Part shown: in pieces, positions 42,301-54,300 of the stretch | Layout: each line of letters begins with the position of its first letter | Numbering within the stretch: the stretch's first letter is position 1 | NCBI GenBank assembly: GCA_963995525.1 | Contig: OZ023210.1 | Span: 3,818,996 to 3,882,995, forward strand | Length of the DNA: 64,000 nt | Origin: Escarpia spicata | Lineage: Eukaryota; Annelida; Polychaeta; Sabellida; Siboglinidae | Direction of reading: 5' to 3' | The notes under the pieces: generated by a model | The model's input: the letters and a program-made list of their open reading frames with translations, nothing else | Databases searched by the model: none | What the model was told of the DNA's origin: nothing | Translations under genes and position numbers: made by a program

Positions 42301-45300
42301 ATATTCAGCTTCTAAATCAAATAACCTTATGCAACTACTTTTTTGACTAAATGACAATAAATACTTTTTAATCAGATTAAACAGTTCTATGATGCAAACA
42401 TATGAACCTTAACACAGCCCTTGTTTGATCATTACATCAAAATACACTGGAATTAAACTCACCTAGTTATGAAAGTAGGATGGTGTGGGGATGCTTATTG
42501 AGGTTGTAACCGTAGCAATGCCCTGTGTGCAGTGAGTGTGGCAACGAGGATGAAGATCCTGAGTTACCAGCCAGAGAGTGAGGAGTTGGCAGAGTATGAA
42601 CAAAACATGGCGTGGTTCGCTGTCTGCAAGAAGGGCTTCTATGAGTGGTACAGCAACAAACGGAAGGACAAGACGCTCACAGAGGACGCACGCAAGGTGC
42701 GTGTGTGTGTTTGTGTGCGTGTGTGTGCGTGTGTGTATGTGTGTATGGGCATGCGTGCATGTATCATTGCGTATCTGTGTATGCGTTAGCTTGTAGTAAG
42801 ACTGACTAATGATGATAGTTTAACATTACAATAGCATTGCATTAACTGTATTACTATTGTTATGTTACTGCCATAGAATAACGGAATAGCGAATACCCAG
42901 GAAAAGTAGTCCCCAAACCATAATTTATGGGTGTCGTGGAATAGTGCATACCCTGGAAAAGTAGTCCCCAAACCATAATTTATGGGTGTCGAGGAATAGT
43001 GCATACCCTGGAAAAGTAGTCCCCAAACCATAATTTATGGGTGTCGAGGAATAGTGCATACCCTGGAAAAGTAGTCCCCAAACCATAATTTACGGGTGTC
43101 ATGGAATAGTGCATACCCAGGAAAAGTAGTCCCCAAACCATAATTTATGGGTGTCATGGAATAGTTCATACCCTGGAAAAGTAGTCCTCAAACCATAATT
43201 TATGGGTGTCATGGAATAGTGCATACCCTGGAAAAGTAGTCCCCAAACCATAATTTATGCATGTCATGGAATAGTGCATACCCTGGAAAAGTAGTCCGCA
43301 AACCATAATTTATGGGTGTCATGGAATAGTTCATACCCTGGAAAAGTAGTCCTCAAACCATAATTTATGGGTGTCATGGAATAGTGCATACCCTGGAAAA
43401 GTAGTCCCCAAACCATAATTTATGCATGTCATGGAATAGTGCATACCCTGGAAAAGTAGTCTGCAAACCATAATTTATGGGTGTCGTGGAATAGTGCATA
43501 CCCTGGAAAAGTAGTCCCCAAACCATAATTTATGGGTGTCATGGAATAGTTCATACCCTTGAAAAGTAGTCCCCAAACCATAATTTATGGGTGTCATGGA
43601 ATAGTGCATACCCTTGAAAAGTAGTCCCCAAACCATAATTTATGGGTGTCGCCATGGGATAGCCTTAAGAGTAGCCACTACCTGAAAATGGCCATATAAT
43701 CAATATGCTATTTATCTATTAATACTGAACATATCTTCAAGAAATTTTGTGTACTAGTTAGATAAATGAATGGTATATGATGTTTGAAATATGGGCTCAT
43801 TTGCTTTTGTATTATCACGGCAAAGAATGTTTCTAGTTAGACTGATTTTCACATCCATGAAAATTATTCTGAGCTAACAACTGTATGTGAGATCATGCCG
43901 TTGTCAAGAATCATCAGCTGGAATACTCCTTTGTGCAATAAGGTGGTTTTGGGCAGGATGTCTGACTTCACTGACTGTTGTTCAGGTATTAGCATTTTTC
44001 AAGACGCTTTAAAAAATGCTCAAACCTAAAGTCCCATCTCACAACAGTCATTGCAGTCAAACTTCCTTGCCCAAAACCACTTTATTGCACAAAGGAGTAT
44101 TCTAGCTGATGATTCTTGACAACAGCATGATTACACATATAGTTGTTAGCTCAGAATAATTTTCAAGGATGCATGCCCCTCTGTCACACTAGAAACGTTC
44201 ATTGCCATGGTAATACACAAGCAACTGAGCCCATATTCCACATATCAAATACTATTCATTTAACTAATCAGTACTCCAAATTTTGGTACGATACGTTCAG
44301 TATTAACAGAGATATGGCCTATGGCCGTTTTCGGGTAGTGGCTACCCTTAAGTACATTTAATAAAAATTGGGAATCCATGAATGGTGCCAGTAAGGCCAG
44401 TAAATAAGTAATTATCCCTTGTATATTGATTTTGACGAAGGCGTCATAATTACCTTCTTAACTTCTCCAAATAAATACATATTTTACTTATAGATATTTG
44501 TTCATATACAGAGCCCTACTCAGATTGTGACGTAGGTTTGATGTGATGTTGATGTGTTGACAGGACATCCAGATGTTCCTGGCCCGGTTCTGTGACCTGC
44601 TCGACGTAGAGATCTACTGCGATGGCTGCGGGGTCACGCTGCCAGGGCACCGGTACCGCTGTCTCCAGTGCTGTGACATGGACCTTTGTGCCAACTGCTA
44701 TGCCGGTGAGTGACCTAGTATTTGCAGCTATGCCGGTGAGTGACCTTGTATTTACTGCTAAGCCGGTGGGTGACCTTGCATTTACTGCTATGCCAGTGAG
44801 TGACCTGGTATTTACTGCTATGCCATTGAGTGACCTGGTATTTATGGCTATGCCGGTATTTGCTGCTATGCCGGTGAGTGATCTTGTATTTACTGCTATG
44901 CTGGTGAATGACCAGGTATTTACTGCTGTGCCAGTGAGTGACCTGGTATTTGCTGCTATGCCGATGAGTGATCTTGTATTTACTGCTATGCCGGTGAGTG
45001 ACTTAGTATTTACTGCTGTGCCGGTATTTGCTGCTACGCCGGAGAGTAATCTTGTATTTAGTGGTATGCCAGTGAGTGACATTATATTTAGTCCTGCAAC
45101 ATTGCATGTTTTTTTATAATAATATAATAATCACCCAGATCTTGTATTTACCTCGATGTTTATATTTGCAGGTGGTGTGAAGCCGGCTGGCAAACATACT
45201 GATGACCATGACATCGTTCACCTCATGTGAGTGAGACTTTTATATAATAAATTATTGTGTGATGAGAATCTATCAGTGATTTCTCTACATCTGATCAGTG

Positions 45301-48300
45301 ATAGAAGATTCTTTATTTTCTGTTGTTAGATTCAGTTGTTTTCTTACGTTGTATTTAAAAAAGTAAAATTACTACTTACATATCTGTAGTGAATAGTAAT
45401 TCATGATAGCCAATGTCCACTGCACTGCAGTACAGTATGGTACATTCTGGCGTGGTTTTATTACTGACTTCATCTTTGTGTCTCTTCGCAGGTACAAGTG
45501 TGACGAGTGCCAGGCATTTATCGTTGGTACGCGCATCCACTGCACAGTGTGTGAAGACTTCGACTTGTGTCTGGGGTGTCAGAAGGCAGGGCGCTACCCT
45601 GTGTGGTAGGTTCATGTTTAAAACCTAGATTTTGACCTGCGTCTGGGGTGTCAGAAGGCAGGGCGCTACCCTGTGTGGTAGGTTCATGTTTAGACCCTAG
45701 ACTTTGACCTGTATCTGGGGTGTCAGAAGGCAGGGCGCTACCCTGTGTGGTAGGTTCATGTTTAAAACCTAGATTTTGACCTGCGCCTGGGGTGTCAGAA
45801 GGCAGGGCGCTACCCTGTGTGGTAGGTTCATGTTTAGACCCTAGACTTTGACCTGTGTCTGGGGTGTCAGAAGGCAGGCGCTACCCTGTGTGGTAGGTTC
45901 ATGTTTAGACCCTAGACTTTGACCTGTGTCTGGGGTGTCAGAAGGCAGGGCGCTACCCTGTGTGGTAGGTTCATGTTTAGACCCTAGACTTTGACCTGTG
46001 TCTGGGGTGTCAGAAGGCAGGGCGCTACCCTGTGTGGTAGGTTCATGTTTAGACCCTAGACTTTGACCTGTGTCTGGGGTGTCAGAAGGCAGGGCGCTAC
46101 CCTGTGTGGTAGGTTCATGTTTAGACCCTAGACTTTGACCTGTGTCTGGGGTGTCAGAAGGCAGGCGCTACCCTGTGTGGTAGGTTCATGTTTAGACCCT
46201 AGACTTTGACCTGTGTCTGGGGTGTCAGAAGGCAGGGCGCTACCCTGTGTGGTAGGTTCATGTTTAGACCCTAGACTTTGACCTGTGTCTGGGGTGTCAG
46301 AAGGCAGGCGCTACCCTGTGTGGTAGGTTCATGTTTAGAACCTAGATTTTGACCTGTGTCTGGGGTGTCAGAAGGCAGGGCGCTACCCTGTGTGGTAGGT
46401 TCATGTTTAGACCCTAGACTTTGACCTGTGTCTGGGGTGTCAGAAGGCAGGGCACTACCCTGTGTGGTAGGTTCATGTTTAGACCCTAGACGTTGACTTG
46501 TGTCTGGGGTGTCAGAAGGCAGGGCGCTACCCTGTGTGGTAGGTTCATGTTTAGACCCTAGACGTTGACCTGTGTCTGGGGTGTCAGAAGGCAGGGCGCT
46601 ACCCTGTGTGGTAGGTTCATGTTTAGACCCTAGACGTTGACCTGTGTCTGGGGTGTCAGAAGGCAGGATGCCACCCTGTGTGGTAGGATATTGCTCTCTC
46701 TCTCTCTATTTCAGATTGTGTGCTTTCACCTTACTTGTGCAATATTCTCACTTTTGCCAATTAAGAAAGATGGCAATGATTGGATTGTAAGGGATGTAAT
46801 TTAATGTAAATGCCTTCATTGGCAGAGTGTAGTGTGCTTTACAAACTGTGTGTATGTTACTGTTGCTGTTGTCCTCCTTGTCCCAGAGGGAGGCTGACCT
46901 TGATACAGATCACCAGTTGGTTTCCCTTCCATCACTCATCCTGCACTGTTGTCCCTGTCTCACTGTATCCCTCTCCCCACAGTCATCCTGGTCCTCTGTC
47001 TCACTGTATCCCTCTCCTCACAGTCATCCTGGTCCTCTGTCTCACTGTATCCCTCTCCTCGCAGTCATCCTGGTCCTCTGTCTCACTGTATCCCTCTCCT
47101 CACAGTCATCCTGATTCTCTGTCTCACTGTATCCCTCTCCTCACAGTCATCCTGGTCCTCTGTCTCACTGTATCCCTCTCCCCACTGTCATCCTGGTCCT
47201 CTGTCTCACTGTATCCCTCTCCTCACTGTCATCATGGTCCTCTGTCTCACTGTATCCCTCTCCCCACAGTCATCCTGGTTCTCTGTCTCACTGTATCCCT
47301 CTCCCCACAGTCATCCTGGTTCTCTGTCTCACTGTATCCCTCTCCCCACAGTCATCCTGGTTCTCTGTCTCACTGTATCCCTCTCCTCACAGTCATCCTG
47401 GTCCTCTGTCTCACTGTATCCCTCTCCTCACAGTCATCTTGGTTCTCTGTCTCACTGTATCCCTCTCCTCACAGTCATCCTGGTTCTCTGTCTCACTGTA
47501 TCCCTCTCCTCACTGTCATCATGGTCCTCTGTCTCACTGTATCCCTCTCCCCACAGTCATCCTGGTTCTCTGTCTCACTGTATCCCTCTCCCCACAGTCA
47601 TCCTGGTTCTCTGTCTCACTGTATCCCTCTCCCCACAGTCATCCTGGTTCTCTGTCTCACTGTATCCCTCTCCTCACAGTCATCCTGGTCCTCTGTCTCA
47701 CTGTATCCCTCTCCTCACAGTCATCTTGGTTCTCTGTCTCACTGTATCCCTCTCCTCACAGTCATCCTGGTTCTCTGTCTCACTGTATCCCTCTCGTCAC
47801 AGTCATCCTGGTTCTCTGTCTCACTGTATCCCTCTCCTCACAGTCATCCTGGTCCTCTGTCTCACTGTATCCCTCTCCCCACTGTCATCCTGGTCCTCTG
47901 TCTCACTGTATCCCTCTCCTCACTGTCATCATGGTTCTCTGTCTCACTGTATCCCTCTCGTCACAGTCATCCTGGTTCTCTGTCTCACTGTATCCCTCTC
48001 CTCACAGTCATCCTGGTCCTCTGTCTCACTGTATCCCTCTCCCCACTGTCATCCTGGTCCTCTGTCTCACTGTATCCCTCTCCTCACTGTCATCATGGTC
48101 CTCTATCTCACTGTATCCCTCTCCCCACAGTCATCCTGGTTCTCTGTCTCACTGTATCCCTCTCCTCACAGTCATCCTGGTTCTCTGTCTCACTGTATCC
48201 CTCTCGTCACAGTCATCCTGGTTCTCTGTCTCACTGTATCCCTCTCCTCACAGTCATCCTGGTCCTCTGTCTCACTGTATCCCTCTCCTCACAGTCATCC

Positions 48301-51300
48301 TGGTCCTCTGTCTCACTGTATACCTCTCCTCACAGTCATCCTGGTCCTCTGTCTCACTGTATCCCTCTCCTCACAGTCATCCTGGTTCTCTGTCTCACTG
48401 TATCCCTCTCCTCACAGTCATCCTGGTCCTCTGTCTCACTGTATCCCTCTCCTCACAGTCATCCTGGTTCTCTGTCTCACTGTATCCCTCTCCCCACAGT
48501 CATCCTGGTCCTCTGTCTCACTGCATCCCTCTCCCCACAGTCATCCTGGTTCTCTGTCTCACTGTATCCCTCTCCTCACAGTCATCCTGGTCCTCTGTCT
48601 CACCGTATCTCTCTCCCCACGGTCATCCTAGTCCTCTGTCTCATTGTATCTCTCTCCCCACTGTCATCCTGGTCCTCTGTCTCACTGTATCTCTCTCCCC
48701 ACTGTCATCCTGGTCCTCTGTCTCACTGTATCTCTCTCCCCACGGTCGTCATCCTAGTCCTCTGTCTCATTGTATCTCTCTTCATACAGTCATCCTGGTC
48801 CTTTGTCTCACTGTATCTCTCTCCCCACAGTCATCCTGGTCCTCTGTCTCACTTGTATCTCTCTTCGTACAGTCACCCTGGTCCTTTGTCTCACTGTATC
48901 TCTCTCCCCACAGTCATCCTGGTCCTCTGTCTCACTGTATCTCTCTTCCTACAGGCATCCCGTTCCTCTGTCTCACTGTATCTCTCTCCCCACAGTCATC
49001 CTGGTCCTCTGTCTCACTTTATCTCTCTCCCCACTGTCATCCTGGTCCTCTTCTGTGCGTCTGTGAAACAGAGTGAATTATTGCCGTCTAACCATGTACT
49101 TGTGTTGTTTCAGCCACAGTAGTGATCACTGTGTCATCAAGCATCCTATGGTTCGACGTAAGTTACTTATTTACAATAAAAGCAAATCTGTTTTATTTGC
49201 CTTTGAAACATGTGGGTAAATATCATTGTTTGTAGATGTTATTTTATACGTTGTTCTAATATCATTACAATGAGATCTTGTCGTACCATTACAATGAGAT
49301 CTTGTCATACTGTTACAATCAGATCTTGTCATACCGTTACAATCAGATCTTGTCATACCGTTACAATCAGATCTTATCATATCGTTACAATCAGATCTTG
49401 CCATACCGTTACAATCATATCTTGTCATATCGTTACAATCAGATCTTGCCATACCATTACAATCAGATATTGCCATACCGTTACAATCATATCTTGTCAT
49501 ATCGTTACAATCAGATCTTGCCATACCATTACAATCAGATCTTGTCATATCGTTACAATCAGATCTTGTCATACCATTACAATCAGATCTTGTCATACCG
49601 TTACAATCAGATCTTGTCATACCGTTACAATCAGATCTTATCATACCGTTACAATCAGATCTTGTCATACCGTTACAATCAGATCTTGTCATACCGTTAC
49701 AATCAGATCTTGTCATACCGTTACAATCAGATCTTGTCATACCGTTACAATCAGATCTTGTCATACCGTTACAATCAGATCTTGTCATACCGTTACAATC
49801 AGATCTTGTCATATCGTTACAATCAGATTTTGTCATACCGTTACAATAAGATCTTGTCATACCGTTACAATCAGATCTTATCATACCGTTACAATCAGAT
49901 GTTATCATACCGTTACAATCAGATGTTATCATACCGTTACAATCAGATCTTATCATACCGTTACAATCAGATCTTATCATACCGTTACAATCAGATCTTA
50001 TCATACCGTTACAATCAGATCTTATCATACCGTTACAATCAGATCTTATCATACCGTTATTATAGCTGATATGAGGTTATCTTAAGATGCTATTCATATT
50101 CTCATCAATGTTTTTACACCAGTATCATAGCAGAATTTTAATATCGTATATATGAACATTATAGCTATTGTCAGTTCAGTGCAGTATATGTGATTGTTAT
50201 TGTTGTACCAGTGTAATAAGTGGCAGTTATTATTTATTTGAAGAATATTGTCATAGCATTATCATACATAATATTGTTCTCATTTTATGTAGCAACATGA
50301 ACATCATTGCTGTTGCAGTATAATTGCTGTACTCTTAAAGTTAATAGTTTCCATGTCCACTTGCTATCTGGGTTTTTTCCTTTGGATGGAGACAACCTAC
50401 AAATTATGCATGAAAAGTATTTGCATATATTGTGCATACATGGAGGACGGGAGTCTAGGTTGTCATGAATGGCATAGGAAGGTGTGGAGCCTGAATTTAG
50501 ACATACTCCATATGGGGGGACATGGTCAGATCTGACGTGAATGATGGGCACACAAGTGGAAAGGGGGCATTTACCATCAATTTATGTATACATAATTTAC
50601 AGATGATTCCAGTCTTGTTAAAATTATAAATGTGTCATGTCATAATCATGCATATATTAGCATTATTGGTACATGTGTTATCTTCTGCTATGAACATTTT
50701 CATTGCAGAACTGCAGGTGATGTTTATTTTGTGATGCAGTGCACATAAACTGCAGGTGATATTTATTTTGTGATGCAGTGCACATAAACTGTAAGTGATG
50801 TTTATCTTGTGATGCAGTGCACATGAACTGCAGGTGATATTTATATTGTGATGCAGTGCACGTGAACTGCAGGTGATATTTATCTTGTGATGCGGTGCAC
50901 ATGAACTGCAGGTGATATTTACCTTGTGATGCAGTGCACATGAACTGCAGGTGATATTTATCTTGTGATGCAGTGCGCATGAACTGCAGGTGATATTTAT
51001 CTTGTGATGCGGTGCACATGAACTGCAGGTGATATTTACCTTGTGATGCAGTGCACATGAACTGCAGGTGATATTTATCTTGTGATGCAGTGCGCATGAA
51101 CTGCAGGTGATATTTATCTTGTGATGCAGTGTGCATGAAGTGCAGGTGATATTTATCTTGTGATGCTGTGCACCTAAACTGCAGGTGATATTTATCTTGT
51201 GATGCGGTGCACATGAACTGTAGATGATATCTATCTTGTGATTCAGTGCACATAAGCTGCAGGTGATTTTTATCTTGTTATGCAGTGCACATGAACTGCA

Positions 51301-54300
51301 GGTGATATTTATCTTGTTATACAGTGCACATGAACTGCAGGTGATATTTATCTTACACAGTGCACATGAACAGCAGGTGATATTTATCTTGTTATGCAGT
51401 GCACATGAACAAGCAGCCGGACTCGTCCCTTCAGTCGAACATCCACAACCACGTGTGGCTGTTGTTCACGTCCCTCTCGCTGACTATGGCGAATCTACTC
51501 GCAGGCAAACACAGTCCCCTCCTGGCCGACACAGACTACGTGAAGGCTGCTACTGAACTACACAACACTGCCATCACACTGGTACAGAAGTGTCTTGTGG
51601 GGGTGACGGTCACTGACGATGTGGGTAGGTCTATGGCACTTCTACAGGAACAGGAAGTATTTGTTCCAAAATACACAATGCAACAGAAAAACTGTTACAA
51701 AAACAAAATAAAACACATACAGTATATTGTAATCGAGTCGAAATGAAAACAAAAGTAGTAAGTATATAATGTATGGTAGAGAAATAAAAGATTATGTCAT
51801 AATAGGGGACAGGCGACTCCTATTAAGACTAAATATAGTCGCTGTCATAGGACCCATGAATTCATTATAACAATGATTTACCTTATATATAAGAAAATCA
51901 CTAGTAAAATTAGTGCATCAGTACAACAAGATAATTCTATATGTATGTCCGTATATTACACGCAATTACACAGTCAGTTTTTATATCAGTTAATTTGTAA
52001 CCAAGGAGATACAGAAGTGTCTCATAGGATTCACAGTCACGGATGACATAAATAGGCTGTATCAGAGGCAGTGTCATGATGTATTAATGTCATGTGATGA
52101 TGTCAATGTTGCTTCCTTGTCATTGTCTTATCTGGAGCCACTCTTGGTGCCAGTCTTGTTCAGTCTTGTCTCGTTGCCTTCAGATGACGTCAACTTGCCG
52201 GAGACTCTGCAGATGATGCAAGATGAAGCGTTCGCGGCTCACTCCCAGGAGAGGCTCATGGGTTTGCTGGGCGCCATGATCCCCACCGAACACAAGGTAA
52301 TGGCGGCTGTCTTTGGTAGTTACCATCTATGAAATTACTGCTCCATTTGTGACTTTATCAGGCATGTGAATGACATGTTCACGGAGTAGTCAGTCTGCAG
52401 CTGCATATACATTTCCTTCATATATGATGTCATTAACATGTTGCACCATTGTGTTTAGATGTATAGCTTTGTTATGTCAATGGTTTTGCCATTTTAGGTC
52501 TCACTTAGCTGCACAGTGGGGTTTACTACTCATCATTTTAGGTCTCACTTAGCTACACAGTGGGGTTTACTACTCATCATTTTAGGTCTCACTTAGCTAC
52601 ACAGTGGGGTTTACTACTCATCATTTTAGGTCTCACTTAGCTGCACTGTGGGGTTTACTACTCATCATTTTATGTCTCACTTAGCTACACAGTGGGGTTT
52701 ACTACTCATCATTTTAGGTCTCACTTAGCTACAAAGTGGGGTTTACTACTCATCATTTTAGGTCTCACTTAGCTACACAGTGGGGTTTACTACTCATCAT
52801 TTTAGGTCTCACTTAGCTGCACTGTGGGGTTTACTACTCATCATTTTAGGTCTCACTTAGCTGCACTGTGGGGTTTACTACTCATCATTTTAGGTCTCAC
52901 TTAGCTACAAAGTGGGGTTTACTACTCATCATTTTAGGTCTCACTTAGCTACACAGTGGGGTTTACTACTCATCATTTTAGGTCTCACTTAGCTACACAG
53001 TGGGGTTTACTACTCATCATTTTAGGTCTCACTTAGCTGCACTGTGGGGTTTACTACTCATCATTTTAGGTCTCACTTAGCTGCACTGTGGGGTTTACTA
53101 CTCATCATTTTAGGTCTCACTTAGTTACAAAGTGGGGTTTACTACTCATCATTTTAGGTCTCACTTAGCTACACAGTGGGGTTTACTACTCATCATTTTA
53201 GGTCTCACTTAGCTACACAGTGGGGTTTACTACTCATCATTTTAGGTCTCACTTAGCTGCACTGTGGGGTTTACTACTCATCATTTTAGGTCTCACTTAG
53301 CTGCACTGTGGGGTTTACTACTCATCATTTTAGGTCTCACTTAGCTACAAAGTGGGGTTTACTACTCATCATTTTAGGTCTCACTTAGCTACACAGTGGG
53401 GTTTACTACTCATCATTTTAGGTCTCACTTAGCTACACAGTGGGGTTTACTACTCATCATTTTAGGTCTCACTTAGCTACACAGTGGGGTTTATCACTCA
53501 TCATTTTAGGTCTCACTTAGCTACACAGTGGGGTTTACTACTCATCATTTTAGGTCTCACTTAGCTGCACTGTGGGGTTTACTACTCATCATTTTAGGTC
53601 TCACTTAGCTACACAGTGGGGTTTACTACTCATAATTTTAGGTCTCACTTAGCTACACAGTGGGGTTTACTACTCATCATTTTAGGTCTCACTTAGCTGC
53701 ACTGTGGGGTTTACTACTCATCATTTTAGGTCTCACTTAGCTACACAATGGTGTTTACTACTCATCATTTTAGGTCTCACTTAGCTACACAATGGGGTTT
53801 ACTACTCGTCATTTTATGTCTCACTTAGCTGCACTGTGGGGTTTACTACTCATCATTTTAGGTCTCACTTAGCTACACAGTGGGGTTTACTACTCATCAT
53901 TTTAGGTCTCACTTAGCTACACAATGGGGTTTACTACTCATCATTTTAGGTCTCACTTAGCTACAAAGTGGGGTTTACTACTCATCATTTTAGGTCTCAC
54001 TTAGCTACACAGTGGGGTTTATCACTCATCATTTTAGGTCTCACTTAGCTATACAGTGGGGTTTACTACTCATCATTTTAGGTCTCACTTAGTTACACAG
54101 TGGGGTTTACTACTCATCATTTTAGGTCTCACTTAGTTACACAGTGGGGTTTACTACTCATCATTTTAGGTCTCACTTAGCTACACAGTGGGGTTTATCA
54201 CTCATCATTTTAGGTCTCACTTAGCTACACAGTGGGGTTTACTACTCATCATTTTAGGTCTCACTTAGCTACACAGTGGGGTTTACTACTCATCATTTTA

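Noticed and set aside
45403..45609. Separate small zinc-finger gene with a start at 45403
   Set aside because: The upstream part is intron; the acceptor at 45491 and the phases show that this is ZZEF1 exon 23.
46810..49122. A 770-codon open frame plus two further long frames on the same strand
   Set aside because: All three frames are open because the 41-bp unit lacks stops; composition is only Ser/Leu/Pro/His/Val.
49171..50085. MIRSDCNG and TIRSCHTV repeat proteins
   Set aside because: The 24-bp unit is open in several frames on both strands; no selection signature.
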